In this document: in pieces, positions 27,616 through 36,744 of the stretch | Layout of the letters: the number at the start of each line of letters is the position of its first letter | Position numbering within the stretch: position 1 is the first letter of the stretch | DNA from: Negadavirga shengliensis | GTDB lineage: Bacteria > Bacteroidota > Bacteroidia > Cytophagales > Cyclobacteriaceae | Reading direction: 5' to 3' | DNA: 64,000 bases | Assembly: GCF_042652345.1 (NCBI RefSeq) | Contig: NZ_JBHSJJ010000004.1 | Location: 62,001 to 126,000, forward strand | The notes under the pieces: model-generated | The model's input: only the letters and a program-made list of their open reading frames with translations | Database searches by the model: none | Told to the model about the DNA's origin: nothing | Translations under genes and position numbers: made by a program

Positions 27616-28752
27616 ATGATACTGAAAAACTACAAATGGACATTGGGCTCGCTGATGGTATTCTTCTCTTCTTTATCTCAGGCGCAGGAATTGCCATACC
27701 CACCAAGTGCCATCATCAAAGGAATCGAAATCGACTGGTCAACCCATCAACGCCACGCTCCCGGCAGCGACAATTTTCAGCTTACCTGGGCTCGTGATGG
27801 TCATCTTTATGGTATCTGGGGAGATGGGGGAGGGTTTTCCGGAACAAACTCAGCATACCGGGTTTCGTTTGGAGTGGCCAGGATTGAAGGAGATTTTGAT
27901 GATTATGCCGGTTATGACAGGTATGGTCATCAGGAAAGTGCCGAATCCGAGGCCAAAATTACGGGAAAGAGTTGGGGAACCATTGCCGTAAAAAATGACC
28001 TGTATGCGTGGGTTCATCCAGACAAGAAAGATGGCGCATGGGGCAACTGGGAAGACCATCATTCCGAAAGCAGGCTCTATGTTTCTAAAGATAAAGGGGC
28101 CTCCTGGCAACCTGCAGATTGGGCCTTCACACCGGAAGACGGCCTAATAGGAGGGGGGATCCTGCAATTTGGCAAAGGCTATAAAGGAGCCAGAGACAAC
28201 TATGTGTATCATTACCTCGTGGAGCCAAATTTTTACAGAAATGAAAAGGGCGTTATTTCGGAACTACAGGTTCCGGGGAATATTTATTTGTTGAGGGTAA
28301 ACAAAAAGAAAATAATGACAAGGGAAGCCTATGAGTTTTTTGCGGGATTTAACGGTGAGGATCCTGTCTGGATGAAGAATATAGACGCCAAAAAGCCGGT
28401 ATTTACAGACAAAAACGGTGTAGGCACCCCTGTCGGGATTAATTATAATGCGGGTCTGAAAAGGTATTTTCTTTCGACTGAACATGATAAACCCGAATCG
28501 GGCAGAATAGGCGTATTCGATGCTCCAAATCCTTGGGGGCCTTGGTCAACTGTGGTGTATACAACCGATGAGACCTGGTTTGGCCATGATAATCCGGAAA
28601 CGGTACCCCCCAATTGTTTTTTCTGGTGCTTTCCTACCAAATGGATAAGCAAAGACGGTGAGTCCGCAAATATGGTGTTTACCGGAGCAGGTGGCGGTAA
28701 GGATAACGATTCCTTCAATACCGTCCGGGTTGACTATTTATTATTCCGGTAG
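27616..28752 (+). CDS. DUF4185 family five-bladed beta-propeller protein, secreted
   Basis: 378 residues, signal peptide ending SSLSQAQ. WARDGHLYGIWGDGGGFSG, LYVSKDKGASWQPADW, GIGVFDA-type PWGPWSTVVY and MVFTGAGGGKDNDSF are typical of DUF4185, whose mycobacterial-type members include endo-D-arabinanases (GH183), while most remain uncharacterised. Here it is the last gene of the cluster started by susC2, 40 bp after its neighbour, so a glycosidase or lyase acting on the imported glycan is plausible but not shown. Confidence 0.78.
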   Translation: MILKNYKWTLGSLMVFFSSLSQAQELPYPPSAIIKGIEIDWSTHQRHAPGSDNFQLTWARDGHLYGIWGDGGGFSGTNSAYRVSFGVARIEGDFDDYAGYDRYGHQESAESEAKITGKSWGTIAVKNDLYAWVHPDKKDGAWGNWEDHHSESRLYVSKDKGASWQPADWAFTPEDGLIGGGILQFGKGYKGARDNYVYHYLVEPNFYRNEKGVISELQVPGNIYLLRVNKKKIMTREAYEFFAGFNGEDPVWMKNIDAKKPVFTDKNGVGTPVGINYNAGLKRYFLSTEHDKPESGRIGVFDAPNPWGPWSTVVYTTDETWFGHDNPETVPPNCFFWCFPTKWISKDGESANMVFTGAGGGKDNDSFNTVRVDYLLFR

Positions 28753-28775
28753 TCCGGAACTTGTCCCCGTAAAAA

Positions 28776-28919
28776 ATGGGAAACAAAGAAACCGTGTCGA
28801 AGGCCATGAATGAATTGTTTCACGAAAAAGACAGTACAACCATAGGCCGTTATTGGCATGAATCATACCTACAGCACAACCCATCGATGACAAATGGCCA
28901 TGAAGTTTTTATACCATAA
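28776..28919 (+). pseudogene. N-terminal remnant of a SnoaL-like (NTF2-fold) protein
   Basis: A 47-codon frame from ATG 28776 to TAA 28919 reads KAMNELFHEKDSTTIGRYWH then YLQHNPSMTNG. The ELF-EKD...YW-E-Y-QHNP-G pattern is the start of predicted SnoaL-like aldol-condensation-type proteins, normally well over 100 residues. The rest of the domain is absent in all frames downstream, so it is a stub. Confidence 0.6.
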
Positions 28920-29004
28920 AGGGACCATACGCCCCATAATTTAAAGGTTGATGAGGGCGTTATATTGACATTATTATAAAAAGAGAATCAATTTCAAGAA
29001 AATT

Positions 29005-29229
29005 ATGGAAGCACATGAATATCCAAACGGAGAAATTACCATTCTTTGGAAACCAAAATTATGCATTCACTCGGGGGTGTGTGTAAGGACTTTGTCAAAA
29101 GTATATAATCCAAAAGCACGCCCCTGGATAAAAGTCGGGAATGCCACCACACAGGAACTTATTGACCAAGTTGCAAAATGCCCATCCGGAGCATTGAGTA
29201 TAAAAAAGGATGTTCCAACAAGGGAATGA
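29005..29229 (+). CDS. Divergent mono-cluster (4Fe-4S)-binding protein, YjdI-like
   Basis: 74 residues, full length for the Fer4_19/DUF1271 group. Ligand candidates are Cys20, His22 and Cys26 (LCIHSGVC) and Cys59 (CPSGAL), with the family PWIKV segment between them. A small cytoplasmic Fe-S protein whose role is not known. In E. coli yjdI sits beside yjdJ, an acetyltransferase; here the equivalent lies 262 bp downstream, so the pairing is kept. Confidence 0.85.
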   Translation: MEAHEYPNGEITILWKPKLCIHSGVCVRTLSKVYNPKARPWIKVGNATTQELIDQVAKCPSGALSIKKDVPTRE

Positions 29230-29491
29230 TATGCAAAAGTGATATATGTTGGGATCCCCGATAAAAGGGACAATTGGACTCCAAAAGAACAAAACGCCCA
29301 TTCATTTGAGAAATGACATTGGGTTTAATTTTATAAAGGGCGGAACTAAAAGCTTTTGTAATAGAAAATGGTAAACAGCCTAGCTGTTACATACGTCTTT
29401 TGGACATTTGAGTATATCTTATGGCTAATGCCTGTCCAATGCATAAACTGCTTACGAGCCACATTAAAATTGAAACCAAAATTATCTGACC

Positions 29492-29770
29492 ATGAACATT
29501 GAACAAACCAACAGAGAAACTAAAGGCTTTTTTAAAGCCACGGAGGATGGCAAAGAAGCAGGCAGAATGACCTACTCCTGGGCAGGCAAAGAGAGATTTA
29601 TTATTGACCACACAGAGGTCAATCCGGATTTCAAAGGCAAAAATGTAGGATGGCAACTTGTAATGGCAGCAGTAAACTTTGCAAGAGAAAACAACCTGAA
29701 AATAATCCCTCTGTGCCCATTCGCTAAAAGTGTTTTTGATAAAACCAAAGATATAAGAGATGTTCTTTAA
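29492..29770 (+). CDS. Small GNAT-family acetyltransferase, YjdJ/NATD1-like
   Basis: 92 residues, the normal size for this single-domain group. GRMTYSWAGKERFIIDHTEV and NPDFKGKNVGWQLVMAAVNF form the beta strands and acetyl-CoA loop, and PLCPFAKSVFDK is the family C-terminal signature. The acceptor is unknown. Sits 9 bp before the truncated quinone reductase and downstream of the YjdI-like gene. Confidence 0.85.
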   Translation: MNIEQTNRETKGFFKATEDGKEAGRMTYSWAGKERFIIDHTEVNPDFKGKNVGWQLVMAAVNFARENNLKIIPLCPFAKSVFDKTKDIRDVL

Positions 29771-29779
29771 GCGCGACAA

Positions 29780-30154
29780 ATGAAGAAGATACTGGTATTG
29801 ATGTTTCATCCAAGGCTGGAAACGAGCAAAGTAAATAAGTTCCTGCTGAACGCAATGCTTGAACAGCAGCATGTTATAGTCAAAAATATGTATGAAATAT
29901 ATCCTGACTTTAATATTGATGTAAAAGCAGAGCAGCAAGATTTATTGAATGCAGACCTTATGATCATGCAACATCCATTCTTTTGGTATGCAGCTCCTCC
30001 ATTGGTAAAGCAATGGATAGACTTGGTGCTGGAACACGGTTGGGCTTATGGAACAGGAGGTGATAAACTTAAGGGTAAAAAAATAATGCACATTATCAGT
30101 AGTGGTGGAGGTTTTGAAATCTATCGTAGCGAGGGCAAGAACTTACTAACCTAA
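29780..30154 (+). pseudogene. Truncated NAD(P)H quinone reductase (KefF/flavodoxin-fold family)
   Basis: 124 residues. KKILVLMFHPRLETSKVNK, MIMQHPFFWYAAPPLVKQW and HGWAYGTGGDKLKGKK are the FMN-site and dimer motifs of the family, all in frame. The reading frame stops right after GGGFEIYRSEGKN, where intact members continue for several tens of residues. The stop is 17 bp before the 3' end of the convergent DUF2459 gene, so the missing end was lost by deletion, not by a point mutation. Probably inactive. Confidence 0.75.
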
Positions 30155-30170
30155 ATCGGAATTCAGGTCT

Positions 30171-30815
30171 TTACTCTTTGTCAACAACCAATATGCCGAA
30201 TTTTTCCATCTTATTCAGTACACTTCCTGTGGTTTGATGCCAGACAGGCCAAATGGGTAGGCCGGCACGTCTAATGGCCCTGGCCACCCAGACGTTGGAA
30301 TTGTTGGGGAAATAGTAACGTGAACTTCCTCGGTAAAAGTAACTCTTCGGGTATATACCCTCTTGGTATGGCACAATTTTTCCGCTTTCATCCATCGCCA
30401 ATGCATCAAAAAGGTAACGGGAGAGTTGGTGAAACTGTTCATCTTCAAGTTCTATTCTTACTACTCTTGTGTCCGTATAGTAAGAGGCAACCTCTTGAGG
30501 AATAGGATTAATATGTAGTACGGAGGAGGTGGGCCAAAAAACGGCCTTAAACGTATACCATAGGTTAAAACCATCATGGGTATAGAAGTCGGCATCACCC
30601 CACCCAACTTCCAAATAATCCATATCCGCATAATCACCTGCAGACTTCCAGATGCTATCAGGTAAGCTGTATGTGGGGACGACGATGCCGGTATGCCAAC
30701 CTATGCTGCTAACGAAGATGACATGCTTGTTTTCAGCTGTTTTATTTTGGGCCAGAGCTCCGGGATCCAATAAACAGAGAGAATGTAAACCAAAGAAGAT
30801 CAATATTCTAAACAT
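30171..30815 (-). CDS. DUF2459 / TIGR02117 family exported protein
   Basis: 214 residues with a signal peptide (ILIFFGLHSLCLLDPGALAQ). SSIGWHTGIVVPTYSLPDS, YLEVGWGDADFYTH and the C-terminal VARAIRRAGLPIWPVW are family hallmarks. Function is unknown; relatives were first noted near urease genes. Convergent with the truncated reductase. Confidence 0.82.
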   Translation of the reverse strand: MFRILIFFGLHSLCLLDPGALAQNKTAENKHVIFVSSIGWHTGIVVPTYSLPDSIWKSAGDYADMDYLEVGWGDADFYTHDGFNLWYTFKAVFWPTSSVLHINPIPQEVASYYTDTRVVRIELEDEQFHQLSRYLFDALAMDESGKIVPYQEGIYPKSYFYRGSSRYYFPNNSNVWVARAIRRAGLPIWPVWHQTTGSVLNKMEKFGILVVDKE

Positions 30816-31749
30816 AATTTAATCGCTTTTGTCCCTTTTTGGTCTGCTTCATTGATGTCCGCCGGAAGATGGCTGCAGCGCGTTACGATATGTTATCAAA
30901 AATGTCTCCAGAAGAAAGTTGTACCGGATGTTGTGTGGCCGATGAAGGTATAATAGCTATTGCTTTTTTATAATCAGGTACAGTCCTTATTTGAGTGGAG
31001 GCCCATTTCAATGCTTTCTTCCGGCGATAATAGTGGGATAAACGGTAAAAAACCGACCAAACCCCACTTCTGCTGATAAAAAAAACAAAAACACAATAAT
31101 TTTCAAATGTTTTCTAGGATTTATTTTGAGGAATGGTTAGTTTTAGAATTATTATCCATTATAATCTTCTTTAGGTGAAATGATCTTTTGATGACTTGAA
31201 CCTTGTCTGATCGATAAAAAAGCACCTTATAAATTCATGGATTTATAAGGTGCTTTCACAGAACAGTGGATATGCTCAGACCTAAAGTAAACATGTTCAT
31301 TTGGCGAATTTTGATGAGCATAAACTCATCCACAGTTGGTGAATTTAATTGACCAATAAGTGTATCAAACCGTAACTGAATTTCAGCAGAAGATTTTTTG
31401 AATGGTAAGAGATGGGTGGAATTCTTCTACAAACACAAGCGGGACACTGTCCATTACGGGATTGGTGACTTTTAATTCGGATTCAAACACAAATATCTGA
31501 AGATGAATGGCTCCTTATTTTTATAACGGCTGAACATTCTTCTCTCTTACCGGGCTTTTAATACCAGTCTTGGCTAAGCATTAGCCGGGACACCCATATA
31601 ATTAACCTTTAAACTTCTACGTCCATGAATTCAAAAAACAGTTCTTGAAAAAGAAAGCTTCCAGTATGGACGGGTGCCAGCGCTGGAATGGGTGACTCTC
31701 TGTATTCATCCCATTTTTTAAATCAATTAAAACAATAAACCTTAAAAAA
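30816..31749. other. 934-bp region without an intact gene; holds minus-strand gene debris
   Basis: No frame with a recognisable product is intact. On the minus strand 31256-31430 codes for about 55 residues with the tail LRFDTLIGQLNSPTVDEFML ending in a stop directly before a terminator hairpin. A second frame upstream (about 31400-31500) reads VMDSVPLVFVEEFHPSLTIQ, as if one gene had been frameshifted. I do not recognise the family. The leader of susC3 occupies the right end. Confidence 0.4.
31219..31256 (-). terminator. Minus-strand rho-independent terminator of a decayed gene
   Basis: A perfect 16-bp stem (31219-31234 against 31241-31256) with a 6-nt loop, followed on the minus strand by a run of T. 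It begins within the stop codon of the minus-strand remnant, as expected for that gene's own terminator. Confidence 0.75.
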
Positions 31750-34700
31750 ATGAAAAACAAATTACTTAAGGCAACATTTAGCTTGCCAAAATGGCTGCTA
31801 TATAGCTGTTCATTCCTCATTGCAAGTTTAAGCATGGCGTTCACTTCGCAGGCCGGTGGCTTATCCCTGTTTTTGGATAGTGGCCTGGAAGTGACCAATG
31901 TAGCTGACATTACCGTATCCGGAACGGTCACGGATGAAAGTGGCGAACCGCTTCCCGGTGCTACCATTTCAGTCCAGGGGACTACCCGGGGGACAGTTAC
32001 GGATATAGACGGGAATTATTCCATTGATGCTCCTGAGAATTCGGTACTGGTGTTCTCATTTATAGGCTATGAAGTACAAACTGTTAGGGTCACTAACCAG
32101 ACGGTACTGAATATTCGGATGGTGCAGGATGCATCTGCCTTGGATGAAGTAGTGGTGATTGGTTATGGTACCCAAAAGAAATCAGATCTTACGGGGTCGG
32201 TGGGTTCGGTCAGTTCTGCAGAATTGAGTGAAAGGCCTGCCCCTTCCCTTAATCAAGCCCTGGCCGGAAGGGTGGCCGGTGTTCAGGTAAATACCAACTC
32301 CGGTCGTCCTGGAGGACGCACCAATGTGCGGATTCGCGGATTCAGCTCTATTAATTCATCCAATAACCCGCTTTATGTGGTTGATGGTGTGATGCTCCCC
32401 ATGGGTACCATGGATCAGGCGAGCAATCCCATTGATTACATTAACCCCAATGATATTGTATCAGTAGAAGTACTCAAAGACGCTTCTTCTACTGCCATTT
32501 ACGGTTCCAGAGGCGCCAATGGGGTGATTTTGGTTACGACAAAAAAAGGAAAAGCCGGCGAAGGCACCGTCACCTATAATGTGGATCTGAGCGTCAATAC
32601 AATTGGCCCCAACAGGCCTGAAGTGTTGAATGCAAAGGAATACCTCGAAGTAGAGGAACTTGCCTGGAGAAACATGGAAAAATATGATCCTGAAGGCTGG
32701 GCGGCTGGCAGATGGGCCTACCTGAATCCCGCGTTACGAAGAACCGATCCACGGATTTTCGATAGCCAGGGTAACCCTTTATATGACACGGACTGGTTTA
32801 AGGAAACCACCCAAAACAAGATTTCCCAAAACCACCAATTAGGTTTTACCGGGGGAAATGACAGGACCACTTATTCTCTCTCACTGGGCTATCGCGATGA
32901 CCAGGGCTTGCTGAAAACTTCTTATCTCACCCGGTACTCTACGCGCTTTACCATAGATGACCAGGTTAAATCCTGGCTGAGCATCGGCGGGACCATCAGC
33001 TATAATAATCAGGAAGAAAACCTGGTAGATGTCAGCGATGCCGTTCCAAGGCAGATAGTGGAAGATTTTCCATTTCTTCCTGTAAGGTATGAAGACGGAA
33101 CATTCGCGAATAACAGGGACTATCCCTTTGCCGAAGGTACCATGAGTTCCATGCACAGGCTGTACGGCCGAAGGTATGTTTTAAATACGCAAACTACGCT
33201 GGGAAGCGCCTACACCAACATTACATTTGCCAAAGGGCTGGAAATGCGTACCGTATTGGGGGTAAACATCATGACCCAGGAAAACAGCCAATCCAGTACC
33301 CGTACCCTCGCTATAGCCCAGAATGGTACCGCTTCCAAGAGTATGAGAAGAGACAGTTTTTGGTCACTGGAAAATTACCTGACATATAACAAAGATTTTG
33401 GAGAAAGACACTCATTTACAGGCTTGCTGGGTATTGCTTGGCAGGAAAACACGCTGACTACCATGAGTGCGAGTATTCAGAATTTCGCTACTGATTTTTT
33501 TACTTATGACAACCTAGGCGCGGGCTCTCAGCTGCCAAGGGTAGGTTCAGGGGCTTCCAGATATGCCTTAAACTCTTATTTTGCCCGGATCAACTATAGC
33601 CTGGATGGCAAATATTTGTTTACAGCCACCGGTAGATCGGATGGCGCATCGAAGTTCGGAGAAAACAACAAGTACGCCTTTTTCCCTTCAACAGCGCTGG
33701 CATGGAGAATTTCTGAAGAAGGTTTTCTTAAAGGAAACAGCACGGTTTCCAATTTGAAATTGAGGGCCAGCTATGGTCTGACCGGGAACTCAGAAATACC
33801 CCCCTATTCCTCCCTGGCTTTGTTGAGTTCCAATTATTCAGCGATTTACAATGAAACGCAGATTGGAGGAACCGGCATCAGCAGACTTGCTAATCCTAAT
33901 CTGCGATGGGAAAAGACAGCCCAGAGTGATATCGGTTTGGAATTGGGACTGTTTCAAAACAGGATCAGCATCGAATTGGATTACTATTACCGGAAAACCA
34001 CCGATATGCTTTTGGATTCCCCTGTTCCCAGGACCAGTGGCTACGCCACCATCCGAAGCAATGTGGGCTCCATGCAGAACAAAGGGATTGAGTTCACTTT
34101 GAATACCGTAAACATTGAAAAAGCGGACTTTAGCTGGAATACTTCATTTAACCTTTCCGCCAACCGGAACAAGGTTTTATCTCTGGCCACGCCAGCGGAT
34201 ATTTTTGGCGTAGGGGGACCGAATTTTACCAACCAAACCAACATCATCAGGGTAGGAGAGCCTGTAGGTTCGTTTTGGGGCTTGGTTCGTTTAGGGACCT
34301 GGAGTGAGGCCGAAAGAGCCGAAGCAGCAGAGTACGTGAGCTATAGAAACGGGTTAACCATCCTGCCGGGAGACATCAAATATCTCGATGTTAACGGGGA
34401 TAAGGCCATTAATGATTCCGACCGGATGATTATCGGAAATGGAAATCCGAATATGTGGGGAGCAATGTCCAATAGCGTAAGGTTCAGAAACTGGGACTTG
34501 ACGCTTGAATTACAATACATGTATGGGAATGACATCCTGGATATGAACCTGCATCCAAGTGAGGACCGCCAGGCCTTGGCCAACAGCTACAGGACCGTTC
34601 TCAATGCCTGGACCCCTGACAATCAGAATACCATGATCGCTGAAATCAGGGACACCCGTGCGGGATATGTGACCAATGTGGATTCCCACTGGGTGAAGGA

Positions 34701-34962
34701 CGGATCTTTTGTCAGAGGCAGAAACTTGCTGATAGGTTATACCTTCCCAACCGAAATAGCCAATAGGATAAAATTAAGTAGGCTGAGAATTTACTCCACT
34801 GCCCAGAATTTCTTCCTGATTACAGGAAAGGAAATCATCGGCGATCCGGAAGTTTCCCCAATCCGGGGTGGTGATGGCAACAACGTCTTCTCCCAGGGGA
34901 TGAACTGGCATGCTTATCCAAAGCCGACCACCTACATGTTGGGCCTGCAAGTCACACTTTAA
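31750..34962 (+). CDS. SusC/RagA TonB-dependent transporter without STN domain, locus 3
   Basis: 1070 residues. After the signal (about 1-37) a carboxypeptidase-regulatory-like domain starts at once (SGTVTDESGEPLPGATISV, about 56-130); there is no STN domain, in contrast to the other three. DEVVVIGYG, the plug (VEVLKDASSTAIYGSRGANG) and a barrel ending GLQVTL follow. No sigma or fecR gene is near, which fits the missing STN: this locus must be controlled another way. Imports an unknown glycan with SusD3. Confidence 0.95.
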   Translation: MKNKLLKATFSLPKWLLYSCSFLIASLSMAFTSQAGGLSLFLDSGLEVTNVADITVSGTVTDESGEPLPGATISVQGTTRGTVTDIDGNYSIDAPENSVLVFSFIGYEVQTVRVTNQTVLNIRMVQDASALDEVVVIGYGTQKKSDLTGSVGSVSSAELSERPAPSLNQALAGRVAGVQVNTNSGRPGGRTNVRIRGFSSINSSNNPLYVVDGVMLPMGTMDQASNPIDYINPNDIVSVEVLKDASSTAIYGSRGANGVILVTTKKGKAGEGTVTYNVDLSVNTIGPNRPEVLNAKEYLEVEELAWRNMEKYDPEGWAAGRWAYLNPALRRTDPRIFDSQGNPLYDTDWFKETTQNKISQNHQLGFTGGNDRTTYSLSLGYRDDQGLLKTSYLTRYSTRFTIDDQVKSWLSIGGTISYNNQEENLVDVSDAVPRQIVEDFPFLPVRYEDGTFANNRDYPFAEGTMSSMHRLYGRRYVLNTQTTLGSAYTNITFAKGLEMRTVLGVNIMTQENSQSSTRTLAIAQNGTASKSMRRDSFWSLENYLTYNKDFGERHSFTGLLGIAWQENTLTTMSASIQNFATDFFTYDNLGAGSQLPRVGSGASRYALNSYFARINYSLDGKYLFTATGRSDGASKFGENNKYAFFPSTALAWRISEEGFLKGNSTVSNLKLRASYGLTGNSEIPPYSSLALLSSNYSAIYNETQIGGTGISRLANPNLRWEKTAQSDIGLELGLFQNRISIELDYYYRKTTDMLLDSPVPRTSGYATIRSNVGSMQNKGIEFTLNTVNIEKADFSWNTSFNLSANRNKVLSLATPADIFGVGGPNFTNQTNIIRVGEPVGSFWGLVRLGTWSEAERAEAAEYVSYRNGLTILPGDIKYLDVNGDKAINDSDRMIIGNGNPNMWGAMSNSVRFRNWDLTLELQYMYGNDILDMNLHPSEDRQALANSYRTVLNAWTPDNQNTMIAEIRDTRAGYVTNVDSHWVKDGSFVRGRNLLIGYTFPTEIANRIKLSRLRIYSTAQNFFLITGKEIIGDPEVSPIRGGDGNNVFSQGMNWHAYPKPTTYMLGLQVTL

Positions 34963-34993
34963 ACCATTTGGTAAAACCTTAAATTTTGAAAAA

Positions 34994-36556
34994 ATGAAAC
35001 TGAATATAATTCAAAAAGCATTTTCCTACGGATTAATGGGATTGATGCTATTGATCTTCAATACCGGTTGTACGGATTTTCTCAGCGAGAAAGATCCATC
35101 TAACCTTACCCCGGATTCTTTCTACACCATTCCTGACCATGCGGAGGCCGCACTCGCCTCAGTATATGCGGATATGCGGTTTTTTGGTGGAGATGGGGGG
35201 ATTTTCTCATCTACCTGGCAGCTTTTGGAAGCTCCCACGGGAACGTCCACGACGGAAACGGCACAGAACTCAGACCTTAACAACCTCTATGGGCTGATCT
35301 ATGATGGCCGTACCCAACATGTCATCAATTGGTGGAATGGGCTTTATAAAGTGATCGCCCAGGCAAATATGGTCTTGGACAAGGTGCCTGCGATCACTCC
35401 CATGGATGAAAACCAGAAGAAAAAAATCTTGGGAGAAGCCCGTTTTTTAAGGGCCTGGGCCTATTTTTATGCGGTCAGACTTTGGGGAAACATTCCTTTG
35501 ATTACCCTGCCACAGACGGCCACCTCGGAAGATTTTATGCCCGCCCCCGCTCCTCAGGAACAAGTATACGAACTTATTTTAGAAGACCTGCTGGTTGCTG
35601 AAAACGCCGGGCTGACCTGGATGGATCCGAGTGGGAGGGCATCCCTTGCCGCCGTAAAATCCCAATTGGCCAAGGTATACCTGACAATGGCTGGCCATCC
35701 TCTTAACAAAGGTAATCAGTATTACCAACTGGCGGCTAACAAAGCGCAGGAGGTGATAGATTATGCCAATGGCAATCCTTCCAGCATTGGTTTGTTTCCA
35801 ACATATAATGATCTCCACGATGAAACCAACGGCAACCGCTTGGAACATCTCTTTATGATCCAATACAATGTGATCGTTGCCGGAAATCCCATGAACAACA
35901 TGTTTCCCAATTTTAAACCGGTTACCTTCCAAGGCCCTTCCGGGACGGGAAGTACAGTCCCTACCATCGAATTTTACAATTCTTATGAGCCGGGGGATAA
36001 GCGTGCTGTTAATCAGGAAGGTTTTTTCTATACCAGTTATTATACGAATGGAAGCGGTGAGCCCTTTGATTTGGGTGCGCCCTATATCTTTAAGCATTTT
36101 AATAAAGCTGCTTTGGGAACTTTTGGTGTGCCCGGCAACCGGGCAAACAACCTTAATGTTCCGCTCATACGATATGCTGACGTGTTGTTGATGTATGCGG
36201 AGGCACAGAATGAGCTGGGTGGCCCGAATGCTTTGGCACATGAAAGCTTAAAGAAAATCAGGGACAGAGCGGGTTTACCAACCCCTGGCTTGGGAGAGTT
36301 TACCATAAATACGTTTAGAGAAGCCGTGTGGAGAGAAAGATGGCATGAACTGTGTTACGAGCAGATTACTTGGTTTGACATGTTAAGGCTTAGGAAGGTT
36401 TACAATGAACTTACCAATGGCTTTGATGATTTTGTCGGACATACCAACCTGAGCTCCAACCAAGCCTTGAGGGAAATGCATTTATTGATGCCTTATCCAC
36501 TACCTGAGATGCAGAATAATCCCAACCTTCTGCCTCAAAACCCTGGATATCCATAA
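34994..36556 (+). CDS. SusD/RagB family surface glycan-binding lipoprotein, locus 3
   Basis: 520 residues from ATG 34994, 31 bp after susC3; the longer frame from 34910 overlaps susC3 and lacks a signal. The lipobox is FNTGC (Cys26), then TDFLSEKDPSNLTPDSFYT. ARFLRAWAYFYAVRLWGNIP, YADVLLMYAEAQNELGG and ERWHELCYEQITWFDMLRL are classical SusD segments, with the final PQNPGYP. More like canonical RagB than SusD1/2. Confidence 0.94.
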   Translation: MKLNIIQKAFSYGLMGLMLLIFNTGCTDFLSEKDPSNLTPDSFYTIPDHAEAALASVYADMRFFGGDGGIFSSTWQLLEAPTGTSTTETAQNSDLNNLYGLIYDGRTQHVINWWNGLYKVIAQANMVLDKVPAITPMDENQKKKILGEARFLRAWAYFYAVRLWGNIPLITLPQTATSEDFMPAPAPQEQVYELILEDLLVAENAGLTWMDPSGRASLAAVKSQLAKVYLTMAGHPLNKGNQYYQLAANKAQEVIDYANGNPSSIGLFPTYNDLHDETNGNRLEHLFMIQYNVIVAGNPMNNMFPNFKPVTFQGPSGTGSTVPTIEFYNSYEPGDKRAVNQEGFFYTSYYTNGSGEPFDLGAPYIFKHFNKAALGTFGVPGNRANNLNVPLIRYADVLLMYAEAQNELGGPNALAHESLKKIRDRAGLPTPGLGEFTINTFREAVWRERWHELCYEQITWFDMLRLRKVYNELTNGFDDFVGHTNLSSNQALREMHLLMPYPLPEMQNNPNLLPQNPGYP

Positions 36557-36583
36557 ACCTGCAGCCCTAATAGGGTAAAGAGT

Positions 36584-36614
36584 ACCCGGATCCATCCCTA
36601 TGGATCCGGGTTTT
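36584..36614 (+). terminator. Rho-independent terminator after susD3
   Basis: A perfect 12-bp stem (ACCCGGATCCAT, 36584-36595, against 36600-36611) with a 4-nt loop and T residues after it. It ends the locus 3 susCD message 28 bp past the stop. Confidence 0.9.
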
Positions 36615-36744
36615 AACCGGTATGATATCACTTTATCTTCATATTCAGGAATAATTTAAAAGCTTCCCGATAATCCCCTTCTTATAGTATATTTATTTAA
36701 AGTTTTATCTTATTTTTATTCTTTGCAATTATAAATTAAATAAC

